NCBI RefSeq assembly: GCF_027571385.1
Contig: NZ_CP085636.1
Coordinates: 1,488,001-1,552,000 of the forward strand
Length of the DNA: 64,000 nucleotides
From: Shewanella sp. MTB7
Lineage (GTDB): Bacteria > Pseudomonadota > Gammaproteobacteria > Enterobacterales > Shewanellaceae
Direction of reading: 5' to 3'
The position numbers and the translations under genes were made by a program. Positions 26,144 to 34,665 of this stretch are shown here, in pieces. The notes under the pieces are model-generated. The model was not told the origin of the DNA. It was given only the letters and a program-made list of their open reading frames with translations, and ran no database searches. Position 1 is the first letter of the stretch. Each line of letters starts with the position of its first letter.

Positions 26144-27634
26144 TTAAGCCGCAAGATTAATCTGCTCAGGCAAGTTGGCCATGACTAAGGCCTGTGCTAC
26201 AGGTGGACAAACAGCGTTGCCACATCTTGCGACTTGGCTTGCTTTTGATAGCTTTTTCCCCTTACTGTCATGGGTGATAGAGTAATCATAGGGAAACCCT
26301 TGAGCTGCAAAGAGTTCATGGGGTTCCAGCATCCTCATCCCTATATCTATTATTTGAAAATCTTCCCCTTTTATGGTGATTAAGCCGAATCTATCCTTTG
26401 TAGTGACCGTGTGCAGGGGCTTATCACATCGATGAGCGTTACCAGTGCCATAGTATTCAACTAAAAACGCCCGGACTTCACCAATATGAAAGCCACCGGC
26501 TGAAATGGTGTGTACGGGTTCATTTGTGCTATGGCCAATATTATCCCCGCGCATTTTTATCATATGGCTGGTCACGAGCTGTGACTTGCCACCACCACTT
26601 GCTGTGATGGTGCCCAGTGGTGCATCAATGGAATGACCGACACTGTTACCAAATTGACGGCAGATAATGGGAGCCACTAACGCAAAATGCCCCCCTTTCA
26701 CCTGCGCACAAATAGTCCTTAAAGGTTCATTAATGGGCATGTTTCGCTGATTACTGGCATTAGCATGCTCAGTAATAAATGGCGTGGTACATTCACCAGG
26801 TACAATGAATGGCTCATTCGCATTAATCACAAACTTCTCTAAGCCCTTCGCTATCCGTTTCATGGTATTTTCAGCCAATGGTCGCTTGCGGTTGAAAATT
26901 GATTTAACGGGAATATTCCAGTCGATAATATCGGCGGCAGTACGATAGGGAAGCAACCCATTCCCATGGGTTGGTTGAGGCCATTCAATGGGCTGCCCGT
27001 CATGACGAGCAATGAGAAATAGACGTTTCCTGATAGTTGGGGCGCCATAATCACACGCTTTAATTATTTTCCACTCAACTGCGTACCCTAAGCCCTTTTC
27101 GATTTTAGACAGATTAAAATCATCTCCAAGAGCATGTTTAATATCTGCAATTGCTGGATGGTTTAGCGATAATCCCGTAGTAAGCGCTAATATGAACGCC
27201 TGAAAGGTTTCGCCTCTACGTTCTTTGCAAGCCTTACCATTTACAACTGGGCCCCAGGTTAAGAACTCCTCAACATTCTCAAGCATGATCATTCTGACAG
27301 GCACTAAAGCAGCCCAGCGAACAGCAACCCAAGCTAAGCCACGAATATTTTTATTGACGGGTGTGGCGCCTTTTGCTCGAGAGAAATGCTTACAGTCAGG
27401 ACTAAACCAAGCAAGCCCCACTGGCCGACCTTGGCATGCCTCAACGGGGTCAACATCCCATATTGATTCACAGTAATGTTTAGTTTCTGGATGATTCATT
27501 CTATGCATATCAATGGCAGCGGGGTCATGATTGATAGCAATATCAACATGACGGCCTAAGCCTAATTCCATCCCAGTACTGGCACCGCCACCACCTGCAA
27601 AGTTATCAACCACTATTTCATCGGGTAAAAGCAT
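26144..27634 (-). CDS. DNA (cytosine-5) methyltransferase
   Basis: 496 aa. Motif I (VDNFAGGGGASTGMELGL), a motif IV variant with the catalytic cysteine (FSPDCKHFSRAKG, PDC in place of the usual PPC), motif VI (MIMLENVEEF) and motif VIII-like KRLFLIARHDG are all present. The C-terminal motifs IX-X are FAAQGFPYDY and VARCGNAVCPPVA. It methylates cytosine at C5; the recognition sequence cannot be told from here. No cognate restriction enzyme is adjacent, except possibly the HNH protein. In phages such orphan enzymes commonly protect DNA from host restriction. Confidence 0.9.
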   Translation of the reverse strand: MLLPDEIVVDNFAGGGGASTGMELGLGRHVDIAINHDPAAIDMHRMNHPETKHYCESIWDVDPVEACQGRPVGLAWFSPDCKHFSRAKGATPVNKNIRGLAWVAVRWAALVPVRMIMLENVEEFLTWGPVVNGKACKERRGETFQAFILALTTGLSLNHPAIADIKHALGDDFNLSKIEKGLGYAVEWKIIKACDYGAPTIRKRLFLIARHDGQPIEWPQPTHGNGLLPYRTAADIIDWNIPVKSIFNRKRPLAENTMKRIAKGLEKFVINANEPFIVPGECTTPFITEHANASNQRNMPINEPLRTICAQVKGGHFALVAPIICRQFGNSVGHSIDAPLGTITASGGGKSQLVTSHMIKMRGDNIGHSTNEPVHTISAGGFHIGEVRAFLVEYYGTGNAHRCDKPLHTVTTKDRFGLITIKGEDFQIIDIGMRMLEPHELFAAQGFPYDYSITHDSKGKKLSKASQVARCGNAVCPPVAQALVMANLPEQINLAA

Positions 27635-27647
27635 TTTCTGTCCTCAT

Positions 27648-30101
27648 TTAAAAAAAATTAAACTCATGGTCATCTTCATCTAGCGGGTGCTCAGACCACA
27701 GTTGGCCATGAGTAAGCCACCAGACTTCGCCTCTGTCGGTCAATATTCCTGAGCCGTTTGCGATGCGGTCTAATGTGTGGGGATCTGTTATTCCGTTAGA
27801 GGCTAATTCTCTAAAGTTATCCTCTGAAATTTGATGTCTCGGACGGCTTGAAATGGCGCCTGTACAGTTATTCCTACAAGTCCTAGTTTCACCGCTGCCG
27901 CGGCTCTTAGAGCTAGAGCATTGGCTCATCTTCCATTTAGGCAGTGCCTTTAGTGTCGGCTTCATGAGGGCGGTGTCAGTGGCTTTAAGGCTCTCTATTT
28001 GTGCTTGGAACAATTCCTTTTCTTTTCCTTTTGCAGCCTCTTTCTTTTTAGCTAGCCCAATCAATTTATTTTTACATTGCTCTCTAGTGTCGTCGTAAGC
28101 TTCTTTAAGTTGTGCGTTTTCTTTGAAGACCTTTAAGCGCTCTTGTTTTAGCTTCTTGTAATTAATTTTTTCATCACTATCCATGGCGCGAATAGTCCAT
28201 TTATCACCACGGGTGATCAATGAACGTATGTCTTGTTTGCCGTCATGCTTTTTGTTGGGATACCACAGGCCAATGACTCGCTTGGTTTCTTCACCGTATT
28301 CATTACCGCACTCTGTTTTTTCGTAATCTAGCTTGATTGGGTTAACGGCTAGCGCGGCCTCAAACTCTTTCCAGTTGGAATTGACAGCAGCTGCTCTCGC
28401 TAGCTCTATCTCAACAGGTTGAGGGCATTCCTTTATCCGCCTAAACTCTCGCCAGGCGGAGACAGACTTCATGCCAAAAAACTGAAATTGACGTAATTTG
28501 TGCCGACTCGCCCAAGATGCGATATTTCTAGCGGCTTCCTCAATAGGTAGTCCAGACTCAAGATCTAGCTCTCCCTGCATATGTTCGCCCCTGATACCTT
28601 TGGTTATGTATTTGATGAGATAACCCGTAGCTGAGCCTTTGATTTTGTCTATAGGCTCAAAGACTAATCTATGCTCTTTTGCACCGTCCTCGTCGCCATC
28701 CACTTCAAACGCGTACTTGGTTATAATTTCTTGTGTTGTTTCAGCGGTATCTGAATGCACAAAGATCATCATGTGCCAGTGAGGAGTGCCGTCTTTATGA
28801 GGCTCCACAATACGAAACCCTTTGAATTTTATTTTGAGGTTAGTAAGGGCGGTACGGACCTTCGCCCATTGCTTCACTAAAAACTGTTGAGCATAGCGGG
28901 GATCTTCTGCATTCCATTTCTTCGAGTTGCGGTGATATTTACTTGGCGCGGTAATGTTAGCCATAAACCCTATGTAGCCTAAGTCTTCCGCGACTTCCTC
29001 CAGACCTCGCGCCCTAACCACCATTTCAACAAAGCGGTTTTTTGGATTGGCAGTACCTGACATTGCGGCATCAATCAGAGGGATGATCACACCTGATTCA
29101 GATTCAATCATCGTACTTTCTAACCATTCAAGGCCGCTTTTTTGCTGCTCACACCATTCATTGAAACTGTCGCGGCTTATGTATGGGCTGCCTTCATTGA
29201 CGAGTCCTGCGGCTATGTTCATGTGTTCAGTGCATCTGTCGCGCAAGTTTGATAGTTTCTTTAACCACCACTTAGGGCACGTCATGCGCAATATGGCACA
29301 CTCGGCCGCTGGAATAATGAAGTCGATCTTTACCGCGGCATAATAGGGCGGGGGAATATCCCATTGCTGACAAATCGCGGCCGCTGCATCGTAGGCTTTC
29401 AGAAACGCCATATCACCATTGTTGTGAGTGGCCGCGTCTTTTACTTCATCAAGCGCGATTAAAGCGAGACGATTTGCAACCTGTTTCATTTGCTTGCTTT
29501 TGCGATACCGAATTAACTCAAAGCCGCCTAAGTGAGTCGTTCGTATAAAATCGTCTTTATCCAAGTCAACATTTTTAGGTACATCTTCACGAAGCTCTGA
29601 TGTGATTTTTTTAAAGAAGCTACCTGCATTGTGAAACGGGTATTTAAGCCACACCTTGTTAATAAACTCGGTCGTGGTTCTAAGGTAAATATTGGCGCCG
29701 CGTATGTTTGCAATGCCGTCTTTATTGGTTAGCCGGCGCTGATATTCTTCTGAAATGCTGATGCGAATTTTATTGGGTAGGTGCCTTAATCGCGCAAGCG
29801 CAAAATCACGATTGCGATTGAATACCGCATGGTTTGAAGCGTGCTCATCTAGCGAGCCAATAACAGCCGCTTGTGCTTGGTATACATTGGTATTAGCTGA
29901 AATGTCTGCGGTGCCAAAACCATAGACATATTGTCCTTCTTGATACTGGTTATCTGACAGCACGCTGACGGGGTGAGCGGGTGTGCTGTTTGGTTTAAAC
30001 AGACACACCTTACCCTCAAGTGGGTATTGCTCAGTGTTTGAAAACAACGGGGGGTATTTAGGTCCCGATATAGTAGGCGATAGCGCTAATCTTGCTTGCA
30101 T
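27648..30101 (-). CDS. P2 gpA-type replication endonuclease
   Basis: 817 aa, close to the size of P2 gene A (about 760). Near residue 430-440 is a metal-binding HxH segment (PHKDGTPHWHMMIF), and near residue 494 two tyrosines four apart (GYLIKYITKG), the tandem active-site arrangement of P2-type initiators, which nick the origin and stay covalently linked for rolling-circle replication. C-terminal coiled-coil-like region (KLKQERLKVFKENAQLKEAY). TAATG overlap with the small gene upstream. No frameshift seen, so it may be functional. Confidence 0.88.
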   Translation of the reverse strand: MQARLALSPTISGPKYPPLFSNTEQYPLEGKVCLFKPNSTPAHPVSVLSDNQYQEGQYVYGFGTADISANTNVYQAQAAVIGSLDEHASNHAVFNRNRDFALARLRHLPNKIRISISEEYQRRLTNKDGIANIRGANIYLRTTTEFINKVWLKYPFHNAGSFFKKITSELREDVPKNVDLDKDDFIRTTHLGGFELIRYRKSKQMKQVANRLALIALDEVKDAATHNNGDMAFLKAYDAAAAICQQWDIPPPYYAAVKIDFIIPAAECAILRMTCPKWWLKKLSNLRDRCTEHMNIAAGLVNEGSPYISRDSFNEWCEQQKSGLEWLESTMIESESGVIIPLIDAAMSGTANPKNRFVEMVVRARGLEEVAEDLGYIGFMANITAPSKYHRNSKKWNAEDPRYAQQFLVKQWAKVRTALTNLKIKFKGFRIVEPHKDGTPHWHMMIFVHSDTAETTQEIITKYAFEVDGDEDGAKEHRLVFEPIDKIKGSATGYLIKYITKGIRGEHMQGELDLESGLPIEEAARNIASWASRHKLRQFQFFGMKSVSAWREFRRIKECPQPVEIELARAAAVNSNWKEFEAALAVNPIKLDYEKTECGNEYGEETKRVIGLWYPNKKHDGKQDIRSLITRGDKWTIRAMDSDEKINYKKLKQERLKVFKENAQLKEAYDDTREQCKNKLIGLAKKKEAAKGKEKELFQAQIESLKATDTALMKPTLKALPKWKMSQCSSSKSRGSGETRTCRNNCTGAISSRPRHQISEDNFRELASNGITDPHTLDRIANGSGILTDRGEVWWLTHGQLWSEHPLDEDDHEFNFF

Positions 30102-30346
30102 TACAACTCGTGCTCAACATAGCGCGTGGCGGCTTTAATGGTTCTTTGAATGCCTTTGGCGAGGTTTAATAGCCCTTTACCAAGCGCTTGAGAATAAAGA
30201 CACTCAAGGGCGCCGCGTGCCACTGCCATGTCGAGTGCAGAGTCAACAGCACGTTCACCTCGATAAATGCTTATTGCGTAGCGCAATTGAATTTTATAGT
30301 GACGGTAGTGTTTAATAAGGTGTCTAAATTCAGGATTGTTTATCAC
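30101..30346 (-). CDS. Small early-operon hypothetical
   Basis: 81 aa from a GTG at 30346 with GGAG upstream; it overlaps its neighbours on both sides (GTGA and TAATG). Basic and helical (HLIKHYRHYKIQLRYAISIY, ALGKGLLNLAKGIQRTIK). Not recognised. Coupled directly to gene A, like small genes beside A in P2 relatives. Confidence 0.6.
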   Translation of the reverse strand: MINNPEFRHLIKHYRHYKIQLRYAISIYRGERAVDSALDMAVARGALECLYSQALGKGLLNLAKGIQRTIKAATRYVEHEL

Positions 30347-30594
30347 ACGCTATCTCCCATGTAACCGTTACAACCTGTGCATTTATGATGATTCACACAG
30401 TGAATAACCAAACTGCTATGTTGCCTTGCACAACCAAAATCCTCTAGGTCGACCGCGACAGCTTCAGTTAAGCCTCGCTTGCTTAGGCTTAACTTTAGGA
30501 ATGTATGGCTAAACCCTATGGCGTCATTCAGTGCCAACCATTGACGCATTTGCAGTTGCGTCATGTTGCCGAGTCTTATCTTTGACTTATTCAT
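30343..30594 (-). CDS. Small early-operon hypothetical with C-terminal Cys/His cluster
   Basis: 83 aa from the ATG at 30594, which overlaps the stop of the previous gene (ATGA); an in-frame start 11 codons earlier would run deep into that gene. The end (HCVNHHKCTGCNGYMG) carries Cys/His residues that could bind zinc. Helical N-terminus (MTQLQMRQWLALNDAIGFSH). Function unknown. Confidence 0.55.
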   Translation of the reverse strand: MNKSKIRLGNMTQLQMRQWLALNDAIGFSHTFLKLSLSKRGLTEAVAVDLEDFGCARQHSSLVIHCVNHHKCTGCNGYMGDSV

Positions 30595-30851
30595 GAGGCT
30601 GACTTCCCAAATATGGCTAAAGCCCACAACTGTGATGCTGGTAACTTTCTATCTGATATTGAGATTACTTTTACCGTTCGACGGGGTAGAGACGATTGCT
30701 TTGTTGTATATTTTCGACTTTCTCTAATGTTATATAGTTTCGCAGATGCTTGACGTGTTGATATACCTAGCTCCATAGCAAGTGTTGCGGCAGTGTATTT
30801 TTTGCCTGTTGTTAACATATGCTCAGCAGTATCTTGAGTTAAGTTACTCAT
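30591..30851 (-). CDS. Small helix-turn-helix-like early protein
   Basis: 86 aa. TLAMELGISTRQASAKLYNI looks like a winged or classic helix-turn-helix of phage regulators, followed by a basic stretch (RKYTTKQSSLPRRTVKV). Probably binds DNA within the element. Overlaps the exonuclease stop by one base (TGATG). Confidence 0.55.
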   Translation of the reverse strand: MSNLTQDTAEHMLTTGKKYTAATLAMELGISTRQASAKLYNIRESRKYTTKQSSLPRRTVKVISISDRKLPASQLWALAIFGKSAS

Positions 30852-31492
30852 CAGAATGGGCTCCTACCGTTATTGACCGCGGCCATTTTGAGAATCACTT
30901 CACGTGCCAATTGACAATCTTCAAGCGCACGATGACGTGTAGATGGGAGTTCAATCCCCATTTGCTTAGCTGCATTGTCGAGTGAATGCCATTTGTATTC
31001 ACCATAGGCGTTGTTCCAATCTCCCCCGAATTGGGCATAATTCAACATGGCGCAGTGCCAACGATTCGTGTTATCTGAATGCTGCCGTATGCATGGGACT
31101 AATTGACATTCAACGGTGAATGGCATGGTGATATGCAGTGTTGATAGCAATAGCTTTAAATCGAATGAAGCATTCCAAGCAACAATTTCACGCCCGAGAG
31201 TGGCCTCTAAAAGATCTATTAATACAAGATTAAATTCAGGTGCGTTTTCAACCATGTCATTAGTGATGCCATGAATAGCGATAATGTCATCAGGAATTTG
31301 TTGAGTAGGTCTAACCAACGTGTTCATGAGGATATTGCCAGTGGCTAACTCAATAGCGGCAACCTCGACAACCTCACAGCCCCAATCAAGACCTGTCGTT
31401 TCGGTATCAAGAATGATGGCGTTTTTAGCTATCCATTTTTTAGCTATTTCAGCGGCATAGATGCTTTCGACATTACTTTCACAGGTAGTCAT
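30851..31492 (-). CDS. DnaQ-like 3'-5' exonuclease
   Basis: 213 aa with all DEDD-family motifs: Exo I LDTETTGLD, Exo II WNASFDLKLL and Exo III HRALEDCQLARE (the HxxxxD form, so DEDDh). GNILMNTLVRPTQQIPDDI and IHGITNDMVENAP lie between as in DnaQ proteins. It degrades single-stranded DNA or RNA 3'-5'; in an element it may proofread or process replication intermediates. Overlaps the previous gene by 4 bp. Confidence 0.88.
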   Translation of the reverse strand: MTTCESNVESIYAAEIAKKWIAKNAIILDTETTGLDWGCEVVEVAAIELATGNILMNTLVRPTQQIPDDIIAIHGITNDMVENAPEFNLVLIDLLEATLGREIVAWNASFDLKLLLSTLHITMPFTVECQLVPCIRQHSDNTNRWHCAMLNYAQFGGDWNNAYGEYKWHSLDNAAKQMGIELPSTRHRALEDCQLAREVILKMAAVNNGRSPF

Positions 31493-31800
31493 GATGGCTC
31501 TCCAACTCGTGGGCTGTTAATGACATAAGGGGCCTGAACTGCCTCTCTCAATTCCTTTATTAAGGCGTGCTCTTTTTCTGTCTCCTTCAAATTCTTAGCG
31601 CTTACGCATGACGGGCAGGCAGTTGAACAAGTTTCATTTGACGATTCAAACCCATACCAACCCTCCGCAGTGGCTTTATTGATAACTTGATCAACATTTC
31701 CAACCTCTAATACATAAGATTCATCTCCACAAATTAAGCATGTGATGATGAAAGCAGGGGCCGCTTTAATTTCTGTTGCTTTGATGGGGACGAGTTTCAT
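31489..31800 (-). CDS. Small cysteine-rich early protein
   Basis: 103 aa with two Cys pairs (CLICGDESYVL near the N-terminus and CSTACPSC in the middle) that could form one zinc site. C-terminal helix (LKETEKEHALIKELREAVQ). No family recognised. 4-bp overlaps on both sides. Confidence 0.6.
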   Translation of the reverse strand: MKLVPIKATEIKAAPAFIITCLICGDESYVLEVGNVDQVINKATAEGWYGFESSNETCSTACPSCVSAKNLKETEKEHALIKELREAVQAPYVINSPRVGEPS

Positions 31801-32057
31801 GATTGCTGCTCCTTGCGGCCAGCCAGTAATTTATTCGCTTTATTGATAATGGTTTGCAGTACCTTCTTGCGAGAAGGTTGGCCGTTTTTGCCTGCGCGGT
31901 TTTTATCTCTTCGTTTTAGTTCTTCGAGTGTGCTTGTTGCGGCGAGCAACGCTCCTTGTGGGTCAATCCTTAATTCACACTCAAGCATGCCTTTGCAATC
32001 GTTAACTGGGCCGTTAACAAGATGGGAAATAAAATAGGAAATCCTTTTATTGTTCAT
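31797..32057 (-). CDS. Small early-operon hypothetical
   Basis: 86 aa, basic (RKKVLQTIINKANKLLAGRK) with an acidic-helical centre. ATGA-type overlaps with both neighbours show it is translated as part of the early run. Not recognised. Confidence 0.6.
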   Translation of the reverse strand: MNNKRISYFISHLVNGPVNDCKGMLECELRIDPQGALLAATSTLEELKRRDKNRAGKNGQPSRKKVLQTIINKANKLLAGRKEQQS

Positions 32058-32281
32058 GATTGCTCTCTAGAGGTATTTATTTCACCAATTTCAACGATTG
32101 AAAATTCCACGCCTTTTTCTTTAAACTCTACTAAGACGTTATTAAATAGAATGGAGTCTTTTACATATAAGCTTGCGCCAACCAATGTGTGTGCGAATCC
32201 CCAACCATGCGCCGTCCATTTAATGAAATATTTACTGCGCTTCGTCTTAAACTTGATGGCAACAATTGTTTTTTCTGTCAT
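32054..32281 (-). CDS. Small early-operon hypothetical
   Basis: 75 aa, mixed beta-type composition (KTIVAIKFKTKRSKYFIKWT, LVEFKEKGVEFSIVEIGE). Its ATG overlaps the stop of the short gene upstream (ATGA). No family recognised. Confidence 0.58.
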   Translation of the reverse strand: MTEKTIVAIKFKTKRSKYFIKWTAHGWGFAHTLVGASLYVKDSILFNNVLVEFKEKGVEFSIVEIGEINTSREQS

Positions 32282-32451
32282 GACTTTTCTCCGATTAGTT
32301 CTGAAACGCTGATACCAAGGCTTTTAGCTTCTTTGATGAGTGCGATTCTTCGGCGGCATGCCAATTGATGACGGCTAGCATCCGTTGGCTTATCTCTATA
32401 CTCGGCTTTTGGCCGTGGGGGATAATTGCTAACGGTATTCAGAGGCTTCAT
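32278..32451 (-). CDS. Very small basic early protein
   Basis: 57 aa, from the ATG at 32451 (MKPLNTVSNYPPRPKAEY, then RHQLACRRRIALIKEAKSLG). It overlaps the flanking genes by 4 bp on each side, filling what would otherwise be the only gap in the run. Basic and helical at the end (GISVSELIGEKS), possibly nucleic-acid binding. Not recognised. Confidence 0.6.
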   Translation of the reverse strand: MKPLNTVSNYPPRPKAEYRDKPTDASRHQLACRRRIALIKEAKSLGISVSELIGEKS

Positions 32452-32684
32452 ACAAATCCCCCTTGTGGGATACGCAGCTTAGATTCAGCGATTAATGCAA
32501 AGGCGTTCGCGCGTTCCTGATTGAACTCACCAATTTCATTCGAATCAATATATTGAGTGATGCCCCAACCGTCATGATTGTCAGGCGTGTACTCAACACA
32601 AACTTGTTGAACTGGATAGTGAACAGACCAATGAGGATCAGATACGGTTACCTTTCCATTGGTGACTAAAAAAAATGTAGCCAT
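32448..32684 (-). CDS. Small early-operon hypothetical
   Basis: 78 aa (FFLVTNGKVTVSDPHWSVHY, then GWGITQYIDSNEIG). AAGG precedes the ATG and the next stop lies 3 bp away. No family recognised; beta-rich look. Confidence 0.58.
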   Translation of the reverse strand: MATFFLVTNGKVTVSDPHWSVHYPVQQVCVEYTPDNHDGWGITQYIDSNEIGEFNQERANAFALIAESKLRIPQGGFV

Positions 32685-32687
32685 GCC

Positions 32688-32999
32688 TTAATTCCTCAGT
32701 TCTAAGTGCAAAAGTTCTTGCAGGGCGACAGCTTCAAAAAGGTCAAGACATAAGACATGCAACGTTGAGTCTCTAAGCACTTGTAGGGATACGCGGGATA
32801 GTCCGTACGCCATACCACTGTAATAATCGGAGCGGTTATTACATTTGTTTAACGATGCAGTGTTACGTTGATAGATATCAGCCATTAACCGACGCATATC
32901 GAGATGCTGCTGATTGGTTAAATCGAATTCCCACTTGATTGTAGGAATGAATGCAGAGTTGCAAGCAGGTTGTTCAACTGCTAAGATCTCGTTTGTCAT
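32688..32999 (-). CDS. Hypothetical early protein
   Basis: 103 aa from the ATG at 32999 (MTNEILAVEQPACNSAFIPT), chosen because GGAA lies 8 nt upstream. The frame is open to 33110 but this would overlap the previous gene by 50 bp and cross a hairpin. Helical C-terminus (LHVLCLDLFEAVALQELLHL). Not recognised. Confidence 0.58.
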   Translation of the reverse strand: MTNEILAVEQPACNSAFIPTIKWEFDLTNQQHLDMRRLMADIYQRNTASLNKCNNRSDYYSGMAYGLSRVSLQVLRDSTLHVLCLDLFEAVALQELLHLELRN

Positions 33000-33030
33000 A
33001 TTTATAGTTCCAAAAGTTATGAATTGATGC

Positions 33031-33062
33031 GCCATTTCAGCTCTAACTGAAGTGGCTTTTTT
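33031..33062 (+). terminator. Hairpin with T-run, plus strand, inside the early operon
   Basis: GCCATTTCAG, 6-nt loop, CTGAAGTGGC with one mismatch, then six T. Read on the plus strand it is a terminator; read on the minus strand the T-run is absent and it would only be a stem in the early message, just before the start at 32999. It could block antisense transcription or regulate that start. Confidence 0.5.
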
Positions 33063-33387
33063 ACGCCTGTGTTTTAGTGTTTCTCTTGGGTTTGTGGCTG
33101 AACTGTTCACGACTCAACATACCCCCGCCAAAAACTTGATTAATTTCGCCTAACGCGATGATCGACAGTCTTATTTCTTCGCGTTCGTCATAGCTCATCT
33201 CGTCAATTGACTTCGAGATATACAAACTGGGTTTGAGCTTTGCGCCAAACAAGATCATGGCTTTTTGTTGTTCGGTAAGTCGGTCATATAAACTGGCTAC
33301 ATGACTACGACCTATCATTTCCCTAGCTGTATCAAACGGGCTTGGCACTGTTGGTTTATCGTTTTGATTGCCATCTATTTTGCTCAT
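33061..33387 (-). CDS. Hypothetical early protein
   Basis: 108 aa, helical (TAREMIGRSHVASLYDRLTE, MSYDEREEIRLSIIALGEIN), basic C-terminus (HKPKRNTKTQA). Its ATG directly follows the stop of the upstream gene. Not recognised; similar-looking proteins occur between cox and A in P2 relatives. Confidence 0.6.
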   Translation of the reverse strand: MSKIDGNQNDKPTVPSPFDTAREMIGRSHVASLYDRLTEQQKAMILFGAKLKPSLYISKSIDEMSYDEREEIRLSIIALGEINQVFGGGMLSREQFSHKPKRNTKTQA

Positions 33388-33624
33388 CTATCTAATTCCT
33401 GTATTTACAGCCCAAGGCGCTGTCTTTTTTTGGTGTTCATAAAGCTCATCTGCCATTTTTGCTAGTCCTATCATGTTGATGTAATGCTTTCCGCCAGCTA
33501 CGGGTTGATAAGTTGGCAAATACCCCTTATCAATATCGCCTTGCACGCTAGCTTCAGATTTATCAACTTTTTCGGCATATTGCTTTTTAGTTAAAAACGG
33601 CATGTCAATCACGAATGTGATCAT
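33388..33624 (-). CDS. Excisionase/Cox-like DNA-binding protein
   Basis: 78 aa. FLTKKQYAEKVDKSEASVQG, then DIDKGYLPTYQPVAGG, is the winged helix-turn-helix layout of Cox- or MerR-type excisionases: an N-terminal recognition helix and a following wing. Position directly after the Ner-like gene in the first early transcript fits P2 cox, which directs excision and represses the integrase side. The start at 33624 has GAGG 7 nt before it and overlaps the previous stop. Confidence 0.6.
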   Translation of the reverse strand: MITFVIDMPFLTKKQYAEKVDKSEASVQGDIDKGYLPTYQPVAGGKHYINMIGLAKMADELYEHQKKTAPWAVNTGIR

Positions 33625-33836
33625 AATGAAACCTCAACTTGCGGATAACGACTTGGCCAAATAACTTCTGGTGGCACACCTACATGCTTCGCGATAATTT
33701 TCTCACCACGGCGGTAGCGCCTTACAAGAGTTGTTCTTAGACCCGTAGGGGAAATCTTGTACATGCGAGCTAAGCCAGCGAGACTTAACCCTTTCTTTTC
33801 TAAAGCGGCTTTAATATCAGCGTTGTGCCAGTCCAT
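33621..33836 (-). CDS. Ner/Nlp-like transcriptional regulator
   Basis: 71 aa matching the Ner family almost end to end: DWHNADIKAALEKKGLSLAG, LARMYKISPTGLRTTL and the C-terminal VPPEVIWPSRYP. Ner proteins are small helix-turn-helix repressors controlling early phage promoters. It is the first gene of the leftward early operon, divergent from the CI-like repressor. Confidence 0.85.
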   Translation of the reverse strand: MDWHNADIKAALEKKGLSLAGLARMYKISPTGLRTTLVRRYRRGEKIIAKHVGVPPEVIWPSRYPQVEVSL

Positions 33837-34038
33837 GTAATTCTACACATGATGATTCAGTTGCTAGACAATACGATCAACTAATGAATAACTCAAGCTT
33901 AAATTATCCAAAAGATAATAACTTTATCTATGTTGTTGAAATGAAAGAGTTAAAAACAACTTGTTGACTGGTACAATTGAGTTGTTATTCTAATTTGCGT
34001 ATAGTTGAACAACTACATAATCAGACGGATTGATTGGA
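33837..34038. promoter_or_regulatory. Divergent promoter/operator region between Ner-like and CI-like genes
   Basis: Three dyads share GTTG half-sites: CAACTTGTTG (33957-33966), ACAATTGAGTTGT (33973-33985) and TAGTTGAACAACTA (34002-34015, a perfect 14-bp palindrome). Their spacing (about 16-30 bp) and place between two divergent regulators are typical of a lysogeny switch. Which regulator binds which site cannot be told. Confidence 0.65.
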
Positions 34039-34665
34039 ATGTTAAAAGAAGATGTTATTTGCAGAATAGAAGAGCTTGTTGCTGGTCGTTCGTTACGAAA
34101 AGTGAGTTTAGAGTGGGGCATTCCTCAACCAACACTTCATAACATGCTTAAGAACAGAACTGATCCTAAATTTGATACTCTTGATAAAATTATGAAGGCT
34201 GAAAATGTAAACGTTGAATGGCTGCTAACAGGATCCGAAACGGAAAATGATTTCATATCCATCCCAAGAATAGATATTGAGGTATCCGCTGGATGTGGTT
34301 CATATATTGTCTCTGAGCTTGAAAACGAAGGAATGAAAGTTACCCAGAAATGGATAATTAATGAGGGTTTTCTACAAGCCGATCTTGTCATGATGACAGC
34401 AAAGGGTGACAGCATGGAACCATCAATTCCAAGTGGGGCCTCATTGATTATAGATAAGTCACAAACGTCTATTAAGGAAGATGGAGTATATGTTCTGAGA
34501 GTTGAAGATGCATTATTTGTTAAACGACTCAGATATGATCATTTAAATTATGAATTAAATATTATTAGTGACAATCCTATTTATCCACTTTCTCAAGTAA
34601 AAAAAGCAATGCTTAATGACATATGCGTAATAGGCAAGGTCGTAAAACTAGTGGTCAATTTTTAG
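34039..34665 (+). CDS. CI-like repressor with S24 peptidase domain
   Basis: 208 aa from the ATG at 34039 (a TTG three codons earlier is an alternative). N-terminal helix-turn-helix (SLRKVSLEWGIPQPTLHNML). C-terminal LexA/CI-type peptidase with Ser in AKGDSMEPSIP and the Lys in LFVKRLR, and a possible cleavage site in EVSAGCGS. It should repress the early promoters and be lost on SOS induction. It overlaps the integrase gene by 43 bp, so the two are cotranscribed. Confidence 0.88.
   Translation: MLKEDVICRIEELVAGRSLRKVSLEWGIPQPTLHNMLKNRTDPKFDTLDKIMKAENVNVEWLLTGSETENDFISIPRIDIEVSAGCGSYIVSELENEGMKVTQKWIINEGFLQADLVMMTAKGDSMEPSIPSGASLIIDKSQTSIKEDGVYVLRVEDALFVKRLRYDHLNYELNIISDNPIYPLSQVKKAMLNDICVIGKVVKLVVNF

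Noticed and set aside
33061..33110. A longer N-terminus for the hypothetical protein starting at 32999.
   Set aside because: It overlaps the previous gene by 50 bp, crosses the terminator hairpin and has no ribosome site, while ATG 32999 has one.
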